NCBI GenBank assembly: GCA_035771165.1
Contig: JAWNZC010000100.1
Span: forward strand, 854,001-918,000
Direction: 5' to 3'
DNA: 64,000 nucleotides
Origin: Paragorgia papillata
Taxonomy: Eukaryota; Cnidaria; Anthozoa; Scleralcyonacea; Coralliidae
How positions within the stretch are numbered: position 1 is the stretch's first letter; the number at the start of each line of letters is the position of its first letter. Of the stretch, positions 10,945 to 22,900 are shown in pieces. Both the position numbers and the translations under genes were made by a program. Below the pieces are notes generated by a model. It was not told where the DNA came from. It searched no databases and saw only the letters and a list, made by a program, of their open reading frames with translations.

Positions 10945-13900
10945 GGTCTGCTTCCTGGCTGTTCGTTCGTTCATTCGTTTGTTCGTTCGTTCGTTCGTTC
11001 GTTTGTTTGTTTGTTTGTTTGTTTGTTTGTTTGTTTGTTTGTTTGTTTGTTTGTTTGGTTGGTTGTTTGTTTGTCTGTCTCTCGCCAGGATATCTCAAAA
11101 AATATTGCACCGATTTTCATGAAAGTTTGCAGAAGTGTTGGCAATGGACCAACGACCAACCTATTAAATTGTGGTTGAATTTAGTCAAAATTTGGATGAG
11201 AAATTAATACAAATCAGACTGAAAGATTCTCCGTGTATAAGAAATGCTTGATTGCGCTTATAATTTTGGTACGAGTGCAATCAAGCATTCTATTTATACA
11301 TGCATGTGTTGGTCTCGTGAGCTAGCTGGTTAGCGGGATGGCTAATAATTACATCTCTAATAACCCGTTGACGGAGGTATATGCAGTTCCTGACTGCCCT
11401 CTAGTTAGTTTTGCTTTTGTCTTCCAATAGAATATTTTACTTGAGTAGGATATACAACTGTGGGTTACCAGTAACACGTCGTTCGCCGAGCTCGTCAAGC
11501 TTGGTTTAGATTTTATTGGCTTGAACTTAAGCAGAACATAAAATCACATCTTCGTGTTTTTGGTGTTGAACACTATATTGAAAAATCGACTGTATTTTTT
11601 TTTGTTATTTTATATTCACTCGAGAGGCAAAATACTACACCTTTTGGTAACTAGTACTGTATTTCACACTAACAAAAGTACACCTACGGATGTATGATAT
11701 ACCTTACGAACAAGCCCTAACAAGATCAGGACTTTCTAGCCTTCAACAACGCAGATCTGAACTTTGTTCCTCGTTCTTTAACAAGATTCTGACTCAGCCG
11801 AACGGACAGTTACATCAACTTTTACCGTATAAAGACAGTAATTTATCTGTGAATCTTAGGAAAAGAACATGCTTTTAAAAATACCGCGTTGCCAAACTAA
11901 TCGTTTTAACAACACATTTATTAATGCTAGTGCTATACCAATTACAATAAAGCAATTGTTTAATCATAGTTAAGATTTATAATATTATAGTTTTAATTAT
12001 AGTTAATGTATATTTTTAGGACTAGTTATTTTGGCTGTAATATTAGAGATTTCAAATGATGTAAACCTCAACAATTCAGTTCATACTGTAATCAAGGTGA
12101 TTTTAAGAAACATATCTATCTATATCTACCGACACTTCTTAAATTATGTATTTATAACTATAAAAAAGTGCCGTTTGAAAATTCAATAATACTTAATGCT
12201 CACCAATCGAAGAGTGGCCCGTTCAAAATATGCGGTGTCAAGCAGCATCTGTAAAATGTATCCAAAAGCTTCCACATCATTTGAGAGTTCTTCCATGTTT
12301 TGGTGGTTCTCGCCGCCCCGTTCTTCATCGCCATCCTCATCGGATGATGTCACAAACTTTGCGGCAGAAAGTCCTCCAAGAATAGCTGTGATCTGCGAAG
12401 TCTAGTGAAACAAAAGAGTTTTGTCTAATATATAATGCAAACTTTCAATTCGGTTTCACGGACACTCAAGAAAAAATAGTATATTTTAGCAATTTCAAAG
12501 ATTATCTTTGTAGTACTCGCGCTGCACTAGTATCGCAAGGTCGCGAGTTTGATTCCTAGCTGGAAGGCGTTGGGGTTGCAATTTTTGCAACTGTTCTTGG
12601 TTTATTCTTAAAATGTGCATATTCTCACTCCCGAGATTATAGTTAAAAAAAACTTGACAAAATGTAGTTTAATTGAGTGAAATGCCAACTGGTACTTATA
12701 ATATAATGATAATAACACAGTTACAATTATTATAAGTAATAGCATAACATATAGGTTGAATAGTGATTAAATGTACCCGAAAACTAAACCTCCCGAGGCT
12801 TGAGGGACATTTAATCACTAATCAACCAATATGTTATGCTATCACTTTGTAATATTACGGTTACCGAGGAAGAAGGAGAGTAAAAGTCCCGAGGGCGAAG
12901 CCCGAGGGAATGTATCTGGCATAAAACCGACATCCAAACGTGGCCATGATCTATCGGTAACTATCTTTACTTGAAATGCAATAGCCATTTATATATCTAT
13001 ATATCTATATATCTGTAAATATATTACAAGCGCTTTTAACTAACAAAACATGTATATGATCGGTTGAAAGGTTACCATTGACCTAATGCTAATTCACGCA
13101 CATAAACTAATATTAGATAGTTGTCTATAAAAAGAACAACAGTGTAAAGACATGCGCATTGATTTAGTATTAGTCCCACATTTTATGTTCCAGGCAAACT
13201 GTAATAAATTCTTGAGATAACTAACCAGTAACACAATGAAAGTTTGCCTTTCGTTTAGGGCGCTGCCGCTAGAAGCGGGTTCAGCGAACCTACTTCGAGA
13301 TAGGCAAAGACTTGTCTCCACTTCTCGATTGGGGGCGCTACACTCCAGTGTACTCTACTCGAAATGTTTTAGGCAAGGTCCCGTTGCATTGGGCTATGAT
13401 ATTGCCTATTGTAAATCACGGGAATCGTACATCGTGTATAAACATTAGGTATGATTAGTTACTAATCGTACCTGATGCATAAAGGTTATAGGTATGATTA
13501 GTTACTAATCGTATACCTCATCTTTATGCATCGGGTTATTTCGATATTAAATGTGCGTGTGGAAACAATGAAAACCGAGGTGGCCGTGATATTACAACTA
13601 TAATAAAACCGAAAACATGAAGTCGATGAAGAACAGACTGAATTGCCATTGAGAAATAGATAATTAAAGCGGTAACGGGAAAAATATCCATGCACAAATA
13701 CATTATTATAAACTTTTGACGACAGAAGAAATAGAACTGATATTTAGTAGACGTTCGTCAAGCTAAAATAATTCGAAAATGTTTCTAAGCCCCTTACAAG
13801 AATAGAACTCGCAACCTTCTAATAACCGTAGTTAGACGGCCCTAACAGTTGAGCTACTGAGAGTAGGAGAGCTAATCTAGTCACACGTCCTTTAATTTAT

Positions 13901-16900
13901 AAGCGACAGCTTTTGCACGTAAAGCGTTTATGTCGTAAAGATTTAGTGCATGTGACACGTTTTCAAGGTTTGTGTAATGTAACAAGATGTGACACGTTTT
14001 CAAGGTTTGTGTAATGTAACAAGCATTTTTTATAGGTAAAATTACAATACACCAAACTAGCATATATTACACATGAGTAAGTTTTTCCTTCGTTTATGTA
14101 AATTGCAAATACTATTGGCTTTGCTATGTCCCTTTACATCACAATTACGACTGTTACCTTACCATACTATTACCATAATCGTACATGACCGTCACCATGA
14201 CCATGACCATGACCATGACCATAACCATGACCATGACCATGACCATTACCATGACCATAACTATGACCATGACCGTGACCATGACCATGACCATGACCAT
14301 GACCATGACCGTGACCATGACCGTGACTATAACCATGACCGTGACTATGACCATGAAAAATGACCATCACGGCGACCATGACCAGTGAGTAGTGGTGTAG
14401 TGGATGTCAATTTGTTTACTGAAATTTGAAACAAATGATTGTTTAATATTATCAATTATCTCTGTTTTTTTGTATATTTTGTGCGCCCAACTTCATCAGT
14501 TCTTTGGTTTGGACCTTTATAGCCTGTTATCCAAGTTTTATCCATATCTGAACAGAATTTTTGAATTACTCATGAATTTGATTTGACCGTTTGTCTTAGC
14601 CTGTTTGTTGTCTCGTCGCCTAGCAACCATGAATTTTTGAATTTCCCGCTCTTAATAGGACGTCTCCCTTGGGCCAAGTTTTAAATTATATTGATCGCTT
14701 GGATCAGTTCTACCACTCGTTCTTTTCTCGTAGTTTCCAGTTTACTGGTTTTTTAATTATCGTCAACTTTGTTCCGTGCCGTGCCGTTATTAATAATTAT
14801 TCTTAACTCAACTTTACTGGCTGGTTTATTTTCATCTATATTCGGTCCTTTTAAGTTTCCAAGCTTTTATTGATATCAAGTTCATCGCTTGACTTTTCTC
14901 TACATTTTGAGCAAATTTTGAAAGTAACTGTGCTATTGGTTTGGCTTTTATCCGGATTTTCAGTTCGTGGCGTATTTGTGGATTTCCTTTTTTTATGCCT
15001 TATCAAAATTTCGTTCCTGACAATTCAACTTTCAGCCGGGGTTTCCCCTTAATCATGGAGGTTGGACATCAAATTACGAGCTCCTGTCTTATATGAAATT
15101 TACTCACGTATCTTATCATCGTGGTCAGCGCTAAGCAGTGAAGAGTTGACCCTGATTGTTGTAGAAACCAACTTACAGAGTTCTATTGCTCTAACCGACT
15201 TACTACCCAGAAAATCCTCGTTCATTTATAACACTTCAAAGCTTCACTGACACCGACTTCATTGGCAAGTATTGCTCTTGGCCAAACGTTAACTCTTCTA
15301 ATATGGCAACGTCTAATTGTCGCTTACAGCCTAGTTTAACTGCTGGAGACGTGGAACTAAATCCAGGACCAACATCTTAGGGTTCTTTAAAATGTATCTC
15401 ACTCAACGTCAGAAGCTTGAAGTCAACAATGCAAATCCGCGTGAACCGCCCTAAATGGTATGCAATTTTTTGGCCCTGTTCAGACTCACTTGTTCACATT
15501 CACGGCGCCCTGGATCTGATAAGCGTGCACACAGAAAGCTTTTCATTGCTTTTGTAGCTATTTTGTGGCTTTGAGGCTTCGAATTACAAGGAGTATTGAG
15601 TAAAAAGCGTGGGCACCACTTTGGGCACTTCGGCACTATGAAAACGTGTTCACATTAGTATCCGTATCTGGGCACTACCTCAACGCACGGTGCCCGGTTT
15701 TGATTAGTTTGAGTTGGACACCGCGAAAAGTCGTGTTGACACTAGTGCCCGGGCACCTAGTCTGAACAGGGGGGAAGTTTTCAAAAAGTGATTTACGACG
15801 AAGATCCCGATGTCGTATGTGTTAACGAAACGTGGCTAAATCAATATATTTCTGATGCCGAGATTCTACATTCGGATTATACTATTTACTGGAAGGAAAG
15901 AACCGATCGCCGCGCTGGTGGTGTGCTAATTAGGGACCTTAAGATCTACGACGGCAACTTCGAGGACGACGTCCTTCAAACAAAAGCATTCTTCTTGCAA
16001 AACAAAGATAATGAACAATTTCTAGTCCCAAGAGTAATCTGAGCACCGTCCTCGCTCTGTATACAACGCAACTCAGAGGATTTTCACGTCTTCAGGACGA
16101 CGTTGACTCTTGATGTGATGAGAACTGTTGTCTGAGATTGCCTGAGCACAGACACTGCAATCGTTTTAACACTTTGAAAATTATAAAACGAGCTTCAAGT
16201 CTTGAATGCAGTAGTCAGTTAACCGTGACTTCTTTTTAATGCTAAAATTTGAATATTGTTTTTTAACCGTCGTCGTCGTCCGAGCATCGTAAGGTCCCTA
16301 TATTGTCATCAAAACCACGTCATTCAAAACAATCAAAGAGTTCTCCCTTGAATCTGACTTAGAAATTGTGTCGGCTGTTCTAACTACCTATTATAACAAA
16401 ATTATACTCCTGTGTTCCCGATACAGGACACCAAATGCCGACTTAACTTGTATGGACCAGTTCAATATTTTTCTTGGAGAAACTCGCCACCAGTACCATA
16501 ACTCTGCTAATTTCAGCTAGAGACTTTAATTTGCCCAATATTCAATGGAAGTCATTGGAAAACACCACAGGAACAAAAGAGACCGTATTTATAAATCTAT
16601 TTAATGACCATTTCATCACAACTTAACACTAACGTCACCCGAGGGAATAACGTACTGGATCTTGTGATTACCACTATGACTGATCAAGTGCAACTAACTG
16701 AAGTGTCAACTCCTGAAGAAACCGGAATATTTACGGATCATAGTAAAGTCTTATACGAGTTTGCCTCTATTATCAAAGCAAACCTTATGAACAATCAAAA
16801 ACGGCCCTGGTCCATTTTGAAACTAAATTCTAAATTACGGAATATTCCTGAACTAATATCGATGGCGACTGGTAGTGATGATCAATCTAGGAACTTAGCT

Positions 16901-19900
16901 GATAATTCATCATGCATAGCAAATCTGTATGAACAGATTTGCTATGCATGATGAATACATGATGTTAGAGAAACGGCGTCCTCGCCGGCATGTCGGCGTC
17001 AGACCATAAAAAATTCGTAGGTCGGCGGCACCGCAGGAACGTTGAAAGTTGAACCAAATTCAACTTTTCTAGTGCCGCCGTCGGTGTTACTGCGGCACCG
17101 CCGGCATACCGGCGCAATCTGTTCCCATTAAAAGTTTCTTGTCGGCATTAGGTCGCAGGCTAAGTTGCTGGCAGGACGCCGACAAACCGGCGGCTCTTGC
17201 GGCTATATGGAAACCAAGCTTAACGTTTCCGTGTTCTTCAACTTACAAAGAAAGCTTACAATTATTAAATCTGCTTCCTATCTCTACTGGCATGAGTACC
17301 AAGATTCAGGCTTCTTTTTCAAAGTGATCAATGACCTAACTGCTGTTGATAAAATTGTGATACCAGAGATCCGTCCAGTTGGATCCGCTCAATCCTCTAG
17401 GAACCCAACAATACCGAAATTTCGCATCCAAAAATGCAAAACTACAACATTTCAACCGTCGTTTATCAACCGAACATCTAGAATTTGGAACTCATTAACT
17501 GATGAACTTAACTTATCTGTAACTTTAACATTGTCTTCTTTTAAATTGATAGTTTCTAATTATTACTTTACTTCATTAGCTAATTCTTAAGTATTAGATG
17601 ACCCACGAACATGGAAAACAATTTTTCCTAAATGTAATCAACCTCGCTCTCGCTCCTTTCCATTATATTTGCTGCTATTAATCAGTCAGCATTATTTTTG
17701 TATTTATTTTTAAATTGTATATAATCTGGGCCTTATGCTGTTGCCGTAACCTGCTACGATGTCGAGTGTGTTGCTAATTTTCTTTGTGTGTTGGCCGGAA
17801 AGTTAATAAAAAATAAATAAAAAAATAAAAAATAAATTTAACATAGTGCATGCAGGAAAACTTGAAGATTTCTAATGATTTGAGTAGTCTTTTTCAATTA
17901 GTGGGGTAAAGAAGCAAAGCGTGTTAAACAAACCAAATATACGAGCAGTAAATAGACCGTAAAGAGACGTTAATGTTGTAGGGACAATCAAGTTGAACAT
18001 TTTTCATGTATATTTAATAATAATATACTAATATAAGTAATAGCATATGGTGTCTGTGCAATTTGCAAGACTAAGTACATGTGGTGCGTTTGAGAGCTTG
18101 GTGTAATGTAACAAACGTCTGTTACTACTCTTAAACTCACTCATGGATGATTATTTTAGTTGTATTTGAAAGCTTGCCATTTGTTATTTATTTTACACTT
18201 TTAAATAGTTTTACACTTACAACAAACGAAACAATGACCATACCTTCATATTGTCTGCGATCAAAATATTCTCAGGAAGGAGCGCATTATGAACGATCTG
18301 CTTTGAAGAAAGGTAGCTGATAGCGTCTATTAGATCTTTTGCAATTGTGACCACCATGTTTCCAGTAAGATTGTAGTCATTTTTTTCAAGGAACTCAGGA
18401 AGCGTTTGCGTTGATGGAAGTTCGTAAACTATCAGACTTGAAAATGCAATAGAAACAAAATATTAAAAAGCAATATTTTGAAATCTCTCCAACAGCATGC
18501 AATCAAATCCACTTTCTAACGCCTTTTCAAACAGATGTTTCGATCAACGGTTTTCTAATCGGTTTTCTAACGTTTTTCTAATAGGTTTCTAACTTCAGCA
18601 ATGGATATTGGTGGTAGAAACTTGTAAATTTACGGTAAAAAAGTTATATATTTAACTATAACGCAAAATATAGACATACAAGTCATCATATTCCAGCTCT
18701 TCTTTTGATGTTCCTGGCAACTCTGGATCCCTTATACAACTTGTCTTGTCAGCTGAGAGGAACGGAATTAAACAATGTAGTATGTCAAACATTTTGGACC
18801 CAAATTTTGATATAAACCCATGTCGGCAATATAACGCAAAAAAACTCTATTTTACCTTCGCCACTCCACAAGAAAGACAAGACGTTGCGATGTCCACCAT
18901 CTGAGCATAACGAGGAGAGAATAATTGTCGTATTTCTCCAAGCCTTCTCGTCATCATTTTTATAAACGTCAACCAGACGCAATTCTTCCTCTCCCTTGAC
19001 TTCTTGTAGTGCAGCAAATGACTTCTAAAAACGAAAACAATTTATATGATGTTAAACAATTTCTTTCTTTCTTTCTTCCTCCCTCCCTCCCTCCCTCCCT
19101 CCTTTCTGCCTTGTCTCACTTCACTTGGATCTGTTTTCTTCTGTATCTCCATAACCTTCCTACTGAACTATTGTTTTACCTTAGCATAATTATAACCAAT
19201 CAGAGAAAGATACTATAAATAAAAGGTACAGGGGTAGGAAACAGTAAACTAACCCCACTTTCACTAGCATTCTATCTCATTTCATTGACACTGGTCACCC
19301 TGTTTCATTTAGTTTGAACTCCTCTTAAGCGAAATTCTACCTATTTGCAATCTTAAACCTTCTCTAAATGCATATATTCGTTCTGCACCGCTTTCTCTAT
19401 GATAATATATCTGTCAGCTTTCATTTATTTTTTTATTGGCTTACTGTTTCCTACAACTGTATAACTTCTATTTATCGTATTTATCTTCTCTGATCGGTTA
19501 ATGCATGTTTAATTATTGATAACTCTGTTAATATATACCTAGGTATTCTGGACTTGTCAGTTATTATCTGTGAAGATGTTGTGATGTTAACAACAAAACG
19601 TAAGATTTTTATTATTAAATATTATGATTTTACTAGTGTGTCTGATTGAATGGCTATTCTAAAGATATTTTGCTGTGCTTTGATATTTATAATTAGACTA
19701 CGCTTCCGGTCCGATCAATCCATAGCTGATTGTCTTACCTTGATTTTTTCTTCACAACCAAACAGTTTAATGTTTTCGAGCAGTCTTATGGAATATTTCG
19801 TGTTTGAAGTCGTTTCCGCGAGTTCTTTCCTCACGGCCGGGATCAATGCTTTATTCTTAAGTTCTATCTTGCAGTGACGTTCTTGCAAAGCTCGTGGTTT

Positions 19901-22900
19901 TCCTGTTATGTCAGTAAGTCAAAATTAGTACGAAAACTATATCGGCTAACTTTTGGGTTAAAAACTAATTTTCGACCACAATGCAACGTAGCGTTTATTA
20001 TTGTTTTTTTGAATCAATTTCAGGTTTCGTTCCTTGTAGCTCTACACATTTGACATTTCATGATATGGCGAGAGAACGACCATTAAAAATTACAAGTCGT
20101 TTACTGTGCTTCGTTTCATTCAACGTTTTTGAAGCCGAGCGGAGTATTAGCGTGAACGCTGATCCCAGCGAAGAGTATTACAGAACAAAGAAAACATCTA
20201 AGGGTAATTTGGAGGGTTTTTTTAAAGCAACGCAAAACAGGTGCGTAGTAGTGTTGTTACTTTCGAATGAACCCAATTGATATGCTAGAATAGCGCTGTA
20301 TGCTATTTCTTCTATGTAAAACTCGATGTTTCCCTTGGCGCCAGCCAAAAGTCTTAGGTATATAACAAAGCGCTTGTTGACTTTTCCGTCGAGAAACATC
20401 AAGTTTTACGGTCCCTCAGGCCTTGGGTCGGTAAAAACTCGATGTTTCCCTCTGCGTTATTCAACAAGTGTATATTATTCACCGTTAAATAATGGACATA
20501 TCGTCTTTCTAACCAACGGTTTCTAGGACGTTGTGCATTGTGAATTTTCTCCGGTGTCCGCTTATATAATACAGGTTTTTAACAATACAAATTACCAAAT
20601 TGGCTTTACTTTAGTGCCCCATCTGTTTCTTGGAGGTGTCCGGTGAATAGTGAGTGATTCGTTATACAGTGAATATTAAAAGGAAATTTCACGACCCGAT
20701 CGAGTTAGTGTGGGTTCAATTGAGTGTGTCCGCTTAATTGAGATAATTACTTTACGTCTCGAATTTCGTATCATATGAAATTCAAAGTGCGCTCGCATTG
20801 CAATGAGGTCGATAGACCTGAACAAATTTAATTAACAAGTTATATATGAAAGTATATATACTGTTTTACTTAAACTATTATAGTTCCTACCTTGCGCATT
20901 TCCACGCTGCCTTGCTGCAGCAGGTTTTGAAAAAGGCCATAGTGTAGCGATCTTATCGCGTACCATTGGAGCTGAGAATGTGTAGAGAAATGGGTTGATC
21001 GAACTGTTTATTGGCAGCACAAATACCGCAATCCAGGCATAGACTTGCTTCTTCGGGTCGTGAAAGTCTCCAGCTAAGCATAAGATGCTTATTACGATGA
21101 CAGGAAACCAGCAGAAAAAATCAGTAAGGATAATAAACATCATTCTCTTGGCGATTGTTGACTCTTTGTTCGTTCGTGTCGACCCCGAAGCTCTCGCTGA
21201 TTTGAGGACTGTTCGATACATCATAACGTAAGCCACAAGCATGTAAAAGAATGAGATACCGTTGAGAAAGATGAAAATAACAACAGAGTATTCCCAACCA
21301 GCTAGTCTCTTGACCGACAGTTGAAGTGGAAGACAGACCCCAGAACGACCAAACATATTCACATTCTCTTCATTATCGTAGAAGTAGTCATTGTTTAGCA
21401 AAGGAGCAACAGAAATAGCCGAGCCCAAAAGCCATACAAGGATCATAATTATGACTGCTTTTTTGATGGAAAATGCGTTCAAAACGCATTGAAAAGACAA
21501 TGCAAACAACGCGATCAAGTGTAACCATGCATAATGTCAAGACAGACACTTCACTAGATAGTATTGAAAGAACACCGGCAAAGCTACAAAGAGTACTTCC
21601 TCGCCAAGAAACATCGTGTTTAAAGTAAACACCTCGCCACACAGTGTCTTTGTAAGCTATCATCAACATGTAAACTCCCATTAAGAAATCGGCCACCGCA
21701 AGATTGGTTAAAAGAAATGAGTTCACTTGGCCTTTATCCTTTCCAATTATCCTCCACAAAATTACACCCAAGTTTCCTGCACAAGCAATCGCCCCAAAAA
21801 CCCAAATAAAGTACTTAAGAAATGTGTTTTTAAGCAATTCGTCACAACTTGATAAGCCGCTGCCTTGAAACGATGTACAAGAAACACCTGGTACTGCTTT
21901 CTCGGCGTAACAACACAAAGTGAAGTGGTCGACTTTCCTATACAATGCATTGAATAAAAAAATAATAGTATCAGGATAGCACAACAAAAACGGATAATCC
22001 TGGAGTTAAGCCTATCATATATCTAGATTTAGACTTGTGAAAAGAAAGTTGGTCATTTATTCTTTAAAAGAAGACATTTCATCACCACGACAACAGCAGG
22101 GAATTTTGTCTGCGCTGTTAAATGTTAAAAAATATCGCGGGCTCATTGTGTTTTGTGATCGTCTGTGGCGAAATTTTGAAAAATGTGGAGAAGGTATACC
22201 GACCAAGATATCTTCAAGATTTAATTACTAACAATCTGTCGGTCAACCAGAGTGTTAAACTATCTTGTCCAATTAGTGGAGACACTGACGTTCTTCTGAT
22301 AGGTGAAAGAAGACATTTTAGCCAGGAAGGTGTATAAATATCGAAGACGAATTGATGGTACGAAGAAGTTGCATTGGAGTCAAATTGACAACGAATGTTT
22401 GATCGACTATAAACTCAAAATTTGCCTTCTTCCCCAAATTTAAATGCTGGTTTTCTTTTATTCCATTACTGCTTTTGATATCGGAGAGGTATTTCGTAAT
22501 GGGAATATTGTAGAAAGTTGGTAAATTATGTATTTATTCCTTTCATCCGACGACTTGTTTACTAGCTGGTGCTGTCTTTAAAACCTACTCAGATTCTGTC
22601 TTATGTCGAGCAAGACCTCTTAACTGCCACAATGTTGTGCTAAATTTATGTATAATTCCGTTTGTACATAGAAATATATAATCATTTTTTTGTCTCACTC
22701 AGATCTTACAATAAAATTTGACATGCCTACACTACTAATTTCATTGCGGCGACGACATGCAAATATTGTCAATTTCTGCAAAATCTGCCCTATTGCTCCA
22801 AAATGATTTTACCGATTGTCAGTCTTTAGTTGATTTTCTTAAATTTTAACGACACTTTTTTGTTTTAAAAATTGTAGAAATGGGGCTTTGAGCTCAATTA

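Larger units (their letters stand above)
14600..17835 (+). pseudogene. Decayed LINE (CR1/Rex1/L2-like) with endonuclease and 3' end, core RT lost
   Basis: Opposite in strand to the host gene. In order: a 2A-like peptide (15348-15371), an APE-type endonuclease start (SLKCISLNVRSLKS, near 15391), endonuclease middle (PDVVCVNETWLNQYISD and RRAGGVLI, about 15800-15945), DFNLPNIQW (about 16530), TRGNNVLDLVITT (about 16633) and FTDHSKVLYEF. The reverse-transcriptase core is missing. RT C-terminal sequence returns at about 17250 (SYLYWHEY, IPKFRIQKCKTTTF, FINRTSRIWNSL) to a stop at 17588. An A-rich tail ends near 17835. Stops, frame shifts and two nested insertions show it is dead. The 5' limit is uncertain. 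Confidence 0.85.

Noticed and set aside
10354..11178. 274-codon plus-strand frame and several minus-strand frames
   Set aside because: They are TGTC/TGCC/TTTG microsatellite read through; both strands are open at once and the peptide is only CLSV/QTDR-type repeats.
14073..14388. His/Asp-rich and Thr/Met-rich frames
   Set aside because: Hexanucleotide repeat read in different frames on both strands.
19981..20280. 99-codon plus-strand frame
   Set aside because: It overlaps a receptor intron and runs up to a foldback element; no motif and no conserved-looking pattern.
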